Positions 33,589-41,979 of a stretch of DNA of 64,000 bases are shown piece by piece. A program made the position numbers and the translations under genes. This DNA comes from an uncultured Ruminococcus sp. GTDB taxonomy: Bacteria; Bacillota; Clostridia; Oscillospirales; Ruminococcaceae. Positions within the stretch are counted from its first letter, which is position 1, and every line of letters begins with the position of its first letter. The notes beneath the pieces were generated by a model that did not search any database, had not been told where the DNA came from, and saw only the letters and a list, made by a program, of their open reading frames with translations. Where the stretch lies: contig NZ_CAKSNX010000006.1 in the NCBI RefSeq assembly GCF_934476685.1, positions 1 to 64,000 of the forward strand, read 5' to 3'.

Positions 33589-33635
33589 TGAAGCACCTCC
33601 GAAAAGCAAAAAGGCAAAATTATAGACTTGAATTT

Positions 33636-33644
33636 ATTATAGCA
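33636..33644 (-). promoter_or_regulatory. Extended -10 promoter of the polyamine operon
   Basis: TGCTATAAT on the minus strand (-10 at 33636-33641, TG at 33643-33644) without a clear -35 box, about 45 bp upstream of the uORF. Confidence 0.6.
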
Positions 33645-33706
33645 CATCTTAACTCAAAAGTATATAGTTTTGCGCACTTTTTTTACAAATTTGCACACGG
33701 TTTTAC

Positions 33707-33740
33707 AAAAAAATGTCCCGCAGCATTTCTGCCGCAGGAC
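33707..33740 (-). terminator. Terminator of the Ser/Asp-repeat surface protein gene
   Basis: Minus-strand stem GTCCTGCGGC with GCTGCGGGAC (G-U pairs allowed) around AGAAAT, then seven T. Confidence 0.85.
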
Positions 33741-33769
33741 GTTTAAGAACAAATATATACATTTAAAAA

Positions 33770-35665
33770 TTACTTTTTATTCTTGCGTGAGATAACAAGT
33801 GCCGCTGCGGCAGCCAGCATAGCTGCGCCAGTTGCTGCACCTGCGCCTGTTGACGGGTTAGCAAGAGTATTTGCTGACTTTACAGAAGCAGAAGATACTG
33901 AGCTTACTTTCTGTGAGTTATTGTTTGAAGACGCATTGGAAGAATTCTTTCCGCCGTCATTTTCAACTATGCCGGAAGACTCGCTGCTGCTATCCGAGCT
34001 GTCTGTATTTGAGGAAGAGTCTGTGTCTGATGAACTATCTGCCTGTGATGATGAATCTGTATCTGATGAACTGTCTGCCTGCGAGGAAGAATCTGTGTCT
34101 GATGAACTATCAGCCTCTGAGGAAGAATCTGTGTCTGATGAACTATCTGCCTCTGAGGAAGAATCTGTATCTGATGAACTGTCCGCCTGTGAAGATGAGT
34201 CTATGTCTGATGAGCTGTCCACCTGTGAAGATGAGTCTATGTCTGATGAACTATCTGCCTCTGAAGATGAATCTGTGTCTGATGAACTGTCTGCCTCTGA
34301 GGAAGAATCTGTATCTGATGAACTGTCTGCCTGTGAGGATGAATCTGTGTCTGATGAACTGTCCGCCTGTGAAGATGAGTCTATGTCTGATGAGCTGTCC
34401 GCCTGTGAGGACGAATCTGTGTCTGATGAGCTATCAGCCTGTGATGATGAATCTGCGGTAGAAGAGTTGTCCGACTTTGATGTGCTGTCGTCTATTCTTG
34501 AAGTATCTGTATCTGAGGAACTTTCAGCGTCAGAAGATGTATCTGCTGCTGAAGATTCAGCCATTGATGATGAACTTTCTGCTGATGAAGGATCTGCCGC
34601 AGAAGAGCTTTCAATATCGGAAGAAGGGTCTGCCTGTGATGAGCTGTCATCATCTATCGGATCAGAAATTGTCGGTGTACTGAATGGGAAGTAGTGAGCC
34701 TGAGCGCCGCCGTCATTCATATTTCTTGCAATAACGCCGCCTTCAAGTCTGCCGCTGTCATCTATGCTGACATTTGCGTTCGGAGCAACAAAATGACCGC
34801 CGAGTGCGGCAATGCTTGCGCTCTTTGCGTCTGGTACGTTCCATACAAGCTTAAAGCCTTCAAGATTGATCTGATTGCCGTTTGTTCCGCCCTCTAAATT
34901 CTGCATGATATAGTTGTCGCAGAACTCACCGTTCCAGCGCACATATGCTCTGCCGTTCTTTCCGCTTATGCCGTAGTTGAATGAAATGCTGAAATTAACG
35001 TCCTCGGGAACGTCTGAAACAGAAATGTAAACAGGATTTTCCTTGAAATATTCAACATCATCAAAAACAAGGTTTATGATATCTGTCTGCTCATATACTG
35101 TCCAAGGGATATTTATGCTGCCCTTTGTAACGTCGATATTGAGCTGATTTGTATCCTGCGCCCAGTCTGCAAAAGGAACGAGGTCAGCTTCGGTACAGAC
35201 ATAAGCTGATGTATTCGCAATATCAAGTGACTCCTGACAGATGCTTTCAAATGCCTGATCCATATCTATGTAGTTGTTGTTCTGCTTGAAATTGTCGGGA
35301 AGTTCTTCCTCAGAATTGTTCACGCCATAATATACGGTCTTATTTCCCTCATAATATTTTCCCGAACCGAAGTTAGCAGTTTCGATATCATAAATATATG
35401 AAGGGTTTACCTGTCCGTCGCCGAAAGTGTTGGTCTTGTTCATTACTCCGCCGACTGCAATAGCTCCGACAGTATGTCCGCCGCCTGTCGGACCGCCGCC
35501 GGTGAGGTCGCCTTTTACAAAATACTGAAAATCGCTGAGAGCATTTTCAATAGTATATGGCTTTGAATACTCTACACTGTTTGCTGAAACATAAATTGCA
35601 GCTGCGCTTGCCGATACCATAAGTGCTGTTACTGCTGCGGCTGATCTTTTAGCGTTCATTTTCAT
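33770..35665 (-). CDS. Sortase-anchored Ser/Asp-repeat surface protein with choice-of-anchor A-like domain
   Basis: 631 residues. Signal peptide (residues 1-28, ALMVSASAAAIYVSA), a beta-rich domain of about 300 residues with ALSDFQYFVKGDLTGGG and GHTVGAIAVGGV typical of choice-of-anchor A proteins, a Ser/Asp-rich stalk (about 345-560) and a C-terminal sorting signal: NPSTG, a hydrophobic stretch and RKNKK. The stalk contains twelve near-perfect 12-residue repeats like SSSQADSSSDTD (residues 406-549), reminiscent of Sdr adhesins. Probably displayed on the wall as an adhesin; ligand unknown. Monocistronic with its own promoter and terminator. Confidence 0.88.
   Translation of the reverse strand: MKMNAKRSAAAVTALMVSASAAAIYVSANSVEYSKPYTIENALSDFQYFVKGDLTGGGPTGGGHTVGAIAVGGVMNKTNTFGDGQVNPSYIYDIETANFGSGKYYEGNKTVYYGVNNSEEELPDNFKQNNNYIDMDQAFESICQESLDIANTSAYVCTEADLVPFADWAQDTNQLNIDVTKGSINIPWTVYEQTDIINLVFDDVEYFKENPVYISVSDVPEDVNFSISFNYGISGKNGRAYVRWNGEFCDNYIMQNLEGGTNGNQINLEGFKLVWNVPDAKSASIAALGGHFVAPNANVSIDDSGRLEGGVIARNMNDGGAQAHYFPFSTPTISDPIDDDSSSQADPSSDIESSSAADPSSAESSSSMAESSAADTSSDAESSSDTDTSRIDDSTSKSDNSSTADSSSQADSSSDTDSSSQADSSSDIDSSSQADSSSDTDSSSQADSSSDTDSSSEADSSSDTDSSSEADSSSDIDSSSQVDSSSDIDSSSQADSSSDTDSSSEADSSSDTDSSSEADSSSDTDSSSQADSSSDTDSSSQADSSSDTDSSSNTDSSDSSSESSGIVENDGGKNSSNASSNNNSQKVSSVSSASVKSANTLANPSTGAGAATGAAMLAAAAALVISRKNKK
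34019..34450. repeat. Twelve tandem 36-bp coding repeats
   Basis: Encodes the SSSQADSSSDTD-type units of the surface protein stalk; units differ mainly by Q/E and T/I codons. The multiple-of-three period means slippage changes stalk length without frameshift. Confidence 0.9.
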
Positions 35666-35750
35666 ATTAACCCAAACTCCTTCTTAAATTAATCTCTCAA
35701 TACTTGGATATTAGTTTTAATATAATTACATATATTAATTTTCAACTGTA

Positions 35751-35779
35751 ATTATAGCATCAGTACAAGTAATAGTCAA
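35751..35779 (-). promoter_or_regulatory. Promoter of the surface protein gene
   Basis: TTGACT (35774-35779), 17 bp, TGC-TATAAT with -10 at 35751-35756, minus strand. The divergent region 35666-36055 is AT-rich and, apart from this promoter and the one at 35991-36019, shows nothing else. Confidence 0.85.
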
Positions 35780-35990
35780 TATATTTAAGCAAAAATAGGT
35801 ATATATTACAATATGAACATTTACTTTTAACTTGTTTATTGTTTAAGTTTTCTAACTTAATTAACTAAATATCATTAGCCTAAATAAATCTACATTAATC
35901 TACTGTTACTGTAATAATAAAACATATGTACCTATCTTAGCCTGCATTTAGAACAATGATCGGCAAATTTTATTTTTAATTCTTTTGCCC

Positions 35991-36019
35991 TTGCAATTAT
36001 TCATAAAAAAGTGTATAAT
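35991..36019 (+). promoter_or_regulatory. Promoter of the ABC-F gene
   Basis: TTGCAA (35991-35996), 17 bp, TATAAT (36014-36019); short leader with AAGGAG before the ATG, no attenuator seen. Confidence 0.85.
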
Positions 36020-36055
36020 TAAAATGATACTTACATTAACGCAAGGAGAATATCA

Positions 36056-38002
36056 ATGCTGGTAAATATTGAACACGTTTATAAATATTTCGGCGGCGAA
36101 CCGCTGCTGAAAGATATAAATCTTACCATAGAAAACCGTGAAACTATCGGTCTTATAGGTGTGAACGGCTGCGGAAAATCCACGCTGCTGAACATCATCA
36201 CCGGCAGAGAGGGTTTCGACCGCACTCCTGAGGGTGACGGATCGGTCAACATCTCTTCCGGCGCTGTTATAGGCTTTTTAAGACAGAACAGCGGTCTTGA
36301 CAGCGATTCAACTATCGACGAGGAACTTCACAAGGCTTTTTCCGAACTGCTGGACGTTCAGAACAGAATGAAAAAACTTGAAGAGCGTATGACCACCCTT
36401 ACAGGCAGTGACCTTGAAATGGTCAGCGGTGAATATGCCGAGCTTTCATCATATTTTGAATCAAGGGACGGCTATCGTATAGATGTAAAGATAAAGCAGG
36501 TTCTCAACGGTATGGGGTTCGGCGAAACTCCTGTTGACAGAGTTATCTCAACGCTGTCTGGCGGTGAAAAAACACGTCTTGCACTGGCAAAACTGCTGCT
36601 GGAAGAACCCGACCTGCTTATTCTTGACGAGCCGACCAACCACCTTGATTTCACCACCCTTATGTGGCTGGAGGATTACCTCAAAGGCTATAAAGGCTCT
36701 ATCCTCATCGTTTCCCACGACAGATATTTTCTCGATAAGGTCTGTACAAGGATATGCGAGATCGAACTTGGCAGGCTGACTTCATACAAGGGCGACTATT
36801 CCGCCTTTCTCGTGCAGAAAAAAATGAACTCCGAAAGGCAGCTCAAGGAATGGGAGGCTCAGCAGAAAGAGATCGAAAAGCTGGAGGACTACATCGTCCG
36901 CAACAAGACGAGAGCCTCCACCGCAAAAATGGCAAAGTCAAGGCAGCATATGCTTGACCGCATTGAGATAGTGGACAAGCCGCTTATGTTCCAGAAACCG
37001 CCGAAGATCGAGCTGGAATATGATATCGAGCCGACAAAGGATATCGTCAGAGTTATCGACTGCCCTCTTGTGGTAGGCAGCGGTGATGAGAAAAAGACGC
37101 TCATATCCGACCTTAACCTTCATATCCGCAGGGGCGAACACGCCGCTATAATTGGCGCAAACGGCATAGGAAAGACCTCTGTGCTGAAACTTATACAGGG
37201 CATTATCCCCCACGAGTCGGGCAATATCATATGGGGAAACAATGTAAAAATATCCTATTTTGAGCAGGAGCATAATATCCTCAATCCACGAAACACCGTG
37301 CTTGATGAAATGCTCAGCCGTTTTCCGAGAATGACCGAAGCCGAGGCAAGGAAAGCTTTAGGTGCTGTGCTGCTTTCGGGAGAAGATGTTTTCAAGCAGA
37401 TATCTGTACTCAGCGGCGGCGAACGTGCAAAGCTGTGTTTTGCGATAATGGCATACACAAGAGGAAATGTGCTTGTGCTTGACGAGCCGACCAACCACCT
37501 TGACCTCAACACAAAGGAAGTTCTGGAGGACGCACTTGCAGAATTTCAGGGAACGATCATACTGGTTTCCCACGACAGATATCTGCTCAACAAGGTGGCA
37601 AGCAGGATAATCGAAGTTAAGAAGGACTCCGTCACAAGCTATGACGGCAACTTTGACGCATATGCTCAGGCTGTAAACGCCGCCGAAAAAGCCAAGGAAG
37701 AAGCTGAGGCAGAGCGTAAAAAGGCGCAGCAGCTTGAAGAATACAAGGAAAATAAGATCAAGCAGTACCGCTCCAAAGAACAGCGTGCGGAGGCAGCGAA
37801 AAAACGCAACCGCATAAGAGAGCTTGAAAAGGAGATAGAGGACACTGAGGTGCTGATATTCGACCTTGAAAATGAGATAGCCGACCCTGAGGTCGCCGCA
37901 AACTATGGTCTGATGAGCGAAAAATGTCATGCGCTTGAAGAGGCGAGAACTGCCCTTGATGAAAAAATGGACGAGTGGGCAGAGCTTTCAGACTCCCTAT
38001 AA
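36056..38002 (+). CDS. ABC-F family ATPase
   Basis: 648 residues, two ABC domains on one chain and no membrane segment. Domain 1: GVNGCGKST, LSGGEKTRLAL, LILDEPTNHLD; domain 2: GANGIGKTS, LSGGERAKL, VLDEPTNHLD. The inter-domain linker lies around residues 240-320, and the C-terminus is a charged coiled coil. ABC-F proteins bind the ribosomal E site as translation factors or antibiotic-protection proteins. The Uup/YfmM-type housekeeping role is more likely than resistance: there is no leader peptide or attenuator upstream. Confidence 0.93.
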   Translation: MLVNIEHVYKYFGGEPLLKDINLTIENRETIGLIGVNGCGKSTLLNIITGREGFDRTPEGDGSVNISSGAVIGFLRQNSGLDSDSTIDEELHKAFSELLDVQNRMKKLEERMTTLTGSDLEMVSGEYAELSSYFESRDGYRIDVKIKQVLNGMGFGETPVDRVISTLSGGEKTRLALAKLLLEEPDLLILDEPTNHLDFTTLMWLEDYLKGYKGSILIVSHDRYFLDKVCTRICEIELGRLTSYKGDYSAFLVQKKMNSERQLKEWEAQQKEIEKLEDYIVRNKTRASTAKMAKSRQHMLDRIEIVDKPLMFQKPPKIELEYDIEPTKDIVRVIDCPLVVGSGDEKKTLISDLNLHIRRGEHAAIIGANGIGKTSVLKLIQGIIPHESGNIIWGNNVKISYFEQEHNILNPRNTVLDEMLSRFPRMTEAEARKALGAVLLSGEDVFKQISVLSGGERAKLCFAIMAYTRGNVLVLDEPTNHLDLNTKEVLEDALAEFQGTIILVSHDRYLLNKVASRIIEVKKDSVTSYDGNFDAYAQAVNAAEKAKEEAEAERKKAQQLEEYKENKIKQYRSKEQRAEAAKKRNRIRELEKEIEDTEVLIFDLENEIADPEVAANYGLMSEKCHALEEARTALDEKMDEWAELSDSL

Positions 38003-38008
38003 TAACAC

Positions 38009-38076
38009 AATCCCTCCAATGTGAGTATAATGAGAGTATAAACTCAGACATTTACTGCAATGGAGGGATTTTTTTG
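38009..38076 (+). promoter_or_regulatory. Hairpin combining a terminator with the Shine-Dalgarno of the next gene
   Basis: AATCCCTCCA (38009-38018) is the perfect complement of TGGAGGGATT (38061-38070), which contains the ribosome site GGAGGGA of the TTG-start gene at 38074 and is followed by a T-run. Readthrough RNA from the ABC-F gene would fold into a terminator and hide this site. A TATAAT at 38026-38031 could start a shorter RNA that leaves it free. Confidence 0.6.
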
Positions 38077-38604
38077 AAGATAACCAAAACGGACAGCGGA
38101 ATAAAAATAATTTTAAGCTACGAAGAGCTTGATTCGACAGGGATAAGCATTTCTGACCTTGAAAAGAACTCCCTGTCGGCGCAGATATTTATAGCAGGGC
38201 TTATTTCAGCGCTGAGCAGGCTGGATCTTACTGAACTTTCCGAAGATATTGCTGTGACAGTTTCAAGGACGGAAGAATTTATCATCATACGGCTCTCTCC
38301 GGTTTCTGAAAATCCAGAGGGCAAGGCCCATACATACTGCACCTATGAGTTTGCAGGCAGCAGTCAGTTGACAGAGTTCTGCAAAAACACACTGCGCAGC
38401 TATACCGACAGGATACAAAGCTGTGAACTGTACAGTTTTATGGACAAATATTATCTTATAGTAAATTTCCGCTACGCAAGATCGACCATATCTTCAAAAA
38501 AAGAACTTCGCCGCTGTACATTTTCCACCATTTTCGCCGCAAAAATAAAGGAGTACGGAAAAAAGCTTTCCGATACTCCTTTAGAAAAAATATTTCAGAT
38601 CTGA
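38074..38604 (+). CDS. MecA-like adaptor protein
   Basis: 176 residues from the TTG at 38074, eight bases or fewer after GGAGGGA. The N-terminus KITKTDSGIKIILSYEELDSTGISISDL matches (read in parts) the N-terminal domain of MecA (KI...IKI.LSY.DLEERGIS..DL). The C-terminal part holds TYEFAGSSQLTEFC, MDKYYLIV and ARS. MecA hands substrates to ClpC for degradation. Shorter than Bacillus MecA (about 218). The long acidic linker is missing. Family inferred from pattern. Confidence 0.7.
   Translation: MKITKTDSGIKIILSYEELDSTGISISDLEKNSLSAQIFIAGLISALSRLDLTELSEDIAVTVSRTEEFIIIRLSPVSENPEGKAHTYCTYEFAGSSQLTEFCKNTLRSYTDRIQSCELYSFMDKYYLIVNFRYARSTISSKKELRRCTFSTIFAAKIKEYGKKLSDTPLEKIFQI
38547..38582. terminator. 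Bidirectional terminator inside the end of the MecA-like gene
   Basis: AAAGGAGTACGGAAA and TTTCCGATACTCCTTT form a long stem (one bulge) around AAGC. On the minus strand it ends AAAGGAGTA.../...TACTCCTTTATTTTT and would stop rpe transcripts about 33 bp after the rpe stop. It lies in the coding sequence of the convergent gene. Confidence 0.7.
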
Positions 38605-38614
38605 TATATCTCAC

Positions 38615-39259
38615 TTATCTCAGCGAGTCAATGGCAGCCTTTTTATCAGCTGCGCTGAAAGCATATGACCCCGAAACAAGAACGTTTGCCCCTGCATTGC
38701 GGCACACAGCGGCAGTTTCGCCGTTTATTCCGCCGTCTACCTGCAGGAAAATATCCCTGCCGCTTTTAGTGATAAGCTCCCTTACTTCCTTGATCTTGTC
38801 AACAGTTTCGGTCATGAAAGACTGTCCGCCGAAACCAGGTTCAACGGTCATAACAAGCACCATATCAACGCTTTCGAGATAAGGTTCTACTGCCGACGCA
38901 GGTGTGGCTGGCTTTACGGAAATGCCTGCTTTCAGACCTCTTGAATGTATCTTGTCAATAACAGCCTGCGGATCTTCCGCCGCCTCTATATGAAAAGTGA
39001 TGATATCCGAACCGCAGTCGGCATAGTTGTCTATATACCTTATAGGATCAATAATCATAAGATGTGTATCAACAGGCACACTGATATGCTTTTTGATCTT
39101 TTTCAGCACAGGTTCACCAAAGCTGATATTCGGCACAAACACACCGTCCATAACGTCATAATGCAGCCAGTCTGTACCTGCCTGCTGAATATTTTTCAGC
39201 TCCTGAGCGATGTCAGAAAGATCGCAGCCGAGAAGCGATGCGGAAATCAATGTATCCAA
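38615..39259 (-). CDS. rpe: Ribulose-phosphate 3-epimerase
   Basis: 214 residues, TIM barrel. Family motifs: LHYDVMDGVFVPN, VDTHLMI, VEPGFGGQSFM and QVDGGI. It interconverts ribulose and xylulose 5-phosphate in the pentose phosphate pathway. The TTG start at 39259 has AGGAGG eight bases upstream. Convergent with the MecA-like gene (10-bp gap). Confidence 0.96.
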   Translation of the reverse strand: MDTLISASLLGCDLSDIAQELKNIQQAGTDWLHYDVMDGVFVPNISFGEPVLKKIKKHISVPVDTHLMIIDPIRYIDNYADCGSDIITFHIEAAEDPQAVIDKIHSRGLKAGISVKPATPASAVEPYLESVDMVLVMTVEPGFGGQSFMTETVDKIKEVRELITKSGRDIFLQVDGGINGETAAVCRNAGANVLVSGSYAFSAADKKAAIDSLR

Positions 39260-39366
39260 AATTATCCTCCTGTTACTAATGCAGACTTACCATAGCGGAA
39301 CAGTTCTGCTGAAAATTTTAATACTTGTTAATTATACAACATTACTATTCCAATGTCAAGAGAGTT

Positions 39367-39948
39367 TTAAGCCTGTTCATCAAGTGTTAAACCATATGCA
39401 GGAATAAATTCATCAAGAAACACCTTGACCTCAGGGATATCCATTTTCTGCACGGCTTTAAGCGTAGACTTTTCAGCTGAGAGAAAGTCAGCATTGCCCA
39501 TTTTTCTTTCCTCAATACACTTTATAAGGGCAGACAGCTTGTCCGCACCTTTCACCAGCTGCCAAAGTTCCTTTTCCTTTTCAGTGGGTGAAAGCAGCGG
39601 CTCATAATACTCACGGAGATCGTCGGGCAGATATGAAAGCAGAGTATTCTCTGCCTTTTTTTCTATCTCATCATATGCGCCCTTTATATCCGAGTTGTAA
39701 TATTTAACAGGTGTCGGCAGGTCGCCAGTGATTATCTCAGTAGTATCATGGTACATTGCAAGCAAAGCGCAGCGCTCAGGATCAACATTTCCGCCGAAAC
39801 GCTTGTTTCTGATAAGTGCAAGGGCATGAGCAATAAAAGCCGTTTCGAGGGAATGTTCGCTGATATTTTCGGTAATGGTATTTCTCATAAGCGACCAGCG
39901 GTTAATATATTTCATTCGTGAAACGACAGCAAAAAATTTACTTTCTTT
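39367..39948 (-). CDS. YfbR-type HD 5'-deoxynucleotidase
   Basis: 193 residues from the ATG at 39948 (AAGGAG seven bases upstream); the frame upstream is not needed. HD-fold metal ligands: NISEHSLETAF (His), AMYHDTTEIITGD (His-Asp) and KGADKLSALIKC (Asp). E. coli YfbR dephosphorylates deoxyribonucleoside 5'-monophosphates. Lies after oadB behind a terminator; no functional link with neighbours. Confidence 0.88.
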   Translation of the reverse strand, partial: KESKFFAVVSRMKYINRWSLMRNTITENISEHSLETAFIAHALALIRNKRFGGNVDPERCALLAMYHDTTEIITGDLPTPVKYYNSDIKGAYDEIEKKAENTLLSYLPDDLREYYEPLLSPTEKEKELWQLVKGADKLSALIKCIEERKMGNADFLSAEKSTLKAVQKMDIPEVKVFLDEFIPAYGLTLDEQA

Positions 39949-39966
39949 CATAATAATTCTCCTTAC

Positions 39967-39997
39967 AAAAAAGCGGATATGCTTTAACATATCCGCT
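39967..39997 (-). terminator. Terminator after oadB
   Basis: Perfect 10-bp minus-strand stem AGCGGATATG/CATATCCGCT around TTAAAG, followed by six T. Confidence 0.93.
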
Positions 39998-40020
39998 GAT
40001 TTATTTGATTTTACAACAAA

Positions 40021-41244
40021 CTATTTAACAATAGCTAACAGTACACCGGCTGCAACGGCAGAACCGATAACACCTGCTACGTTAGGACCCATAGCGTGCA
40101 TAAGGAGGTAGTTCGTAGGAACTTCTTCCTGACCAACCTTCTGTGAGATACGGGCAGCCATAGGAACGGCAGATACACCTGCTGAACCGATAAGCGGATT
40201 GATCTTTCCGCCTGATACGATGTACATTACCTTACCGATAAGAACACCGCAGGCTGTACCAAGACCAAATGCGATAACACCAAGGATCATAACCTTAGCG
40301 AAGTCAATGCTGAGGACCTTGTCTGCCTGTGTAGTAGCACCAACAGATACGCCGAGGAAGATAGTGATGATATTCATAAGCTCATTCTGAGCAGTCTTTA
40401 CAAGTCTGTCGCAAGCGCCGCTTTCCTTAAGGAGGTTACCGAACATCAGCATACCTACCAGCGGAGCAGCAGATGGGATCATAAGTGCAATAACGAGTGT
40501 TACGAGTACAGGGAAGATAAGCTTTTCAAGTCTTGATACCTGTCTGAGCTGACCCATAACTACTGAACGCTCTTTCTTTGTTGTGAGCAGCTTCATGATA
40601 GGCGGCTGAATGATAGGCACGAGAGCCATGTATGTATAAGCCGCAAGTGCGATAGTACCTACGTTGTTGCTGCTTTCAGAAGTAAGAAGTCTTGATGAAA
40701 CGAAGATAGATGTCGGGCCGTCTGCACCGCCGATGATAGCGATAGACGCACAGTCTGCTGCGCTGAGTCCGAGAACGGCTGCGCCGACGAATGTGAAGAA
40801 GATACCGCCCTGTGCAGCAGCACCGAGGAGGAAGCTTCTAGGGCTTGCGATCAGCGGACCGAAGTCGGTCATAGCGCCGATGCCAAGGAATATCAGAGGC
40901 GGATACAACTGCAACTTAACGCCCATATACAGTATATCCAACAAGCCGCCTTCTTCTAAGACACGCTTATAATCTATAAAGTGTTCATATTCAGGGTTAT
41001 CAACATATTCCCAGAACTCAGGGTGATAAAGACCTGCGCCAGGAAGGTTTGTAAGAAGCATACCGAATGAGATAGGGAGCAGCAGCAGAGGTTCAAAACC
41101 CTTTGCTATTGCCAGATACATAAACAGGAATGAAACAAGTATCATAATGATATTTTTCCATCCGTCCCCTGCAAACAGTCCGGCGAAACCGGATTCAGAT
41201 GCAAGAGCACTCATTGTATCCAAAAACGAATTAATAATTGTCAT
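40021..41244 (-). CDS. oadB: Sodium-pump decarboxylase beta subunit
   Basis: 407 residues with about nine membrane segments. The conserved pump region is present: IGGADGPTSIFVSS and FGPLIASP, and GPNVAGVIGSAVAAG at the C-terminus. The beta subunit decarboxylates carboxybiotin and couples this to sodium export (oxaloacetate, methylmalonyl-CoA or glutaconyl-CoA decarboxylase). Follows the gamma subunit gene; no alpha subunit or biotin carrier gene lies in the window, so the substrate cannot be named. Confidence 0.95.
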   Translation of the reverse strand: MTIINSFLDTMSALASESGFAGLFAGDGWKNIIMILVSFLFMYLAIAKGFEPLLLLPISFGMLLTNLPGAGLYHPEFWEYVDNPEYEHFIDYKRVLEEGGLLDILYMGVKLQLYPPLIFLGIGAMTDFGPLIASPRSFLLGAAAQGGIFFTFVGAAVLGLSAADCASIAIIGGADGPTSIFVSSRLLTSESSNNVGTIALAAYTYMALVPIIQPPIMKLLTTKKERSVVMGQLRQVSRLEKLIFPVLVTLVIALMIPSAAPLVGMLMFGNLLKESGACDRLVKTAQNELMNIITIFLGVSVGATTQADKVLSIDFAKVMILGVIAFGLGTACGVLIGKVMYIVSGGKINPLIGSAGVSAVPMAARISQKVGQEEVPTNYLLMHAMGPNVAGVIGSAVAAGVLLAIVK

Positions 41245-41285
41245 GAATCAACCACATTCCTTTCACGATAAAATTGCAAAATTGA

Positions 41286-41735
41286 TTAAAACGGTCTTGT
41301 ATTCTCTATAATGCCTGCTGAAGACCATGCCGATCTCTGCGGCTTTGCAGTTTTAACGCTTCTAAGGACCATTTTCTTGCCTGTGCCTGCGCTCATAGCG
41401 GAAATAGCTGCCATAATTACTGCAACGGTTTCCTCTTCGATGCCGCTTTCTACAACAGGTGCAGGTGCTGCCGGAGCAGGTTCAGCCTTTTTAACTTCTG
41501 CTGCCTTTGCAGCTGCAGCCGCTGCGGCTTTGGCGTCCGAACGTTTATTGATAGCTTCAAATATTTTTCCGTAGACTGTTACGAGAAGGATCAGAATTAT
41601 CAATCCAATAAATACAACAGATATACCTGTGATAACAACAGAAGCGACCGTACCTGCGTCGAGGTCAACTTTATTAGGATCGATTGTGCTGCCGTTAGCA
41701 AGGATTTGTGCTGAAGATAATAGTGAATAGCCCAT
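41286..41735 (-). CDS. Sodium-pump decarboxylase gamma subunit (OadG-like)
   Basis: 149 residues: one membrane segment (VASVVITGISVVFIGLIIL), a cytoplasmic Ala/Lys/Pro-rich linker (AAPAPVV), and a C-terminus ending RSAWSSAGIIENTRPF, as in OadG/MmdD-type proteins. The linker resembles those of biotin carriers, but no biotinyl MKM motif is present. It assembles the carboxyltransferase and beta subunits. Promoter at 41782-41810. Confidence 0.85.
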   Translation of the reverse strand: MGYSLLSSAQILANGSTIDPNKVDLDAGTVASVVITGISVVFIGLIILILLVTVYGKIFEAINKRSDAKAAAAAAAKAAEVKKAEPAPAAPAPVVESGIEEETVAVIMAAISAMSAGTGKKMVLRSVKTAKPQRSAWSSAGIIENTRPF

Positions 41736-41781
41736 AAAATTACTCCTTACCGAAATATTAATATAATCAAACTTAAGTATA

Positions 41782-41810
41782 ATTATACACCAATCCCGCA
41801 GAAATTACAA
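41782..41810 (-). promoter_or_regulatory. Promoter of the oadG-oadB operon
   Basis: TTGTAA (41805-41810), 17 bp, TATAAT (41782-41787), minus strand. Confidence 0.8.
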
Positions 41811-41914
41811 GTACTTTTATCACTTTTTTTTCACAAAATTGTCCGAAGTTACACATTATTTTTTGTTACCATTTATAAATTGTGAAATTCATATAAATTG
41901 CACCGGCGGACGGG

Positions 41915-41942
41915 TTGCTTTTTTGACTTATTGTGGTATAAT
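41915..41942 (+). promoter_or_regulatory. Promoter of mscS
   Basis: TTGCTT (41915-41920), 16 bp, extended TGG-TATAAT (41937-41942). Confidence 0.7.
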
Positions 41943-41979
41943 ATTAGTGTTATCATACATTTTTTTCAGGAGTAAAGCT

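Noticed and set aside
33783..34694. 303-codon plus-strand frame opposite the surface protein
   Set aside because: Antisense shadow of the Ser/Asp repeats; low-complexity Glu/Ser output, no ribosome site, real gene on the minus strand has signal peptide and sorting signal.
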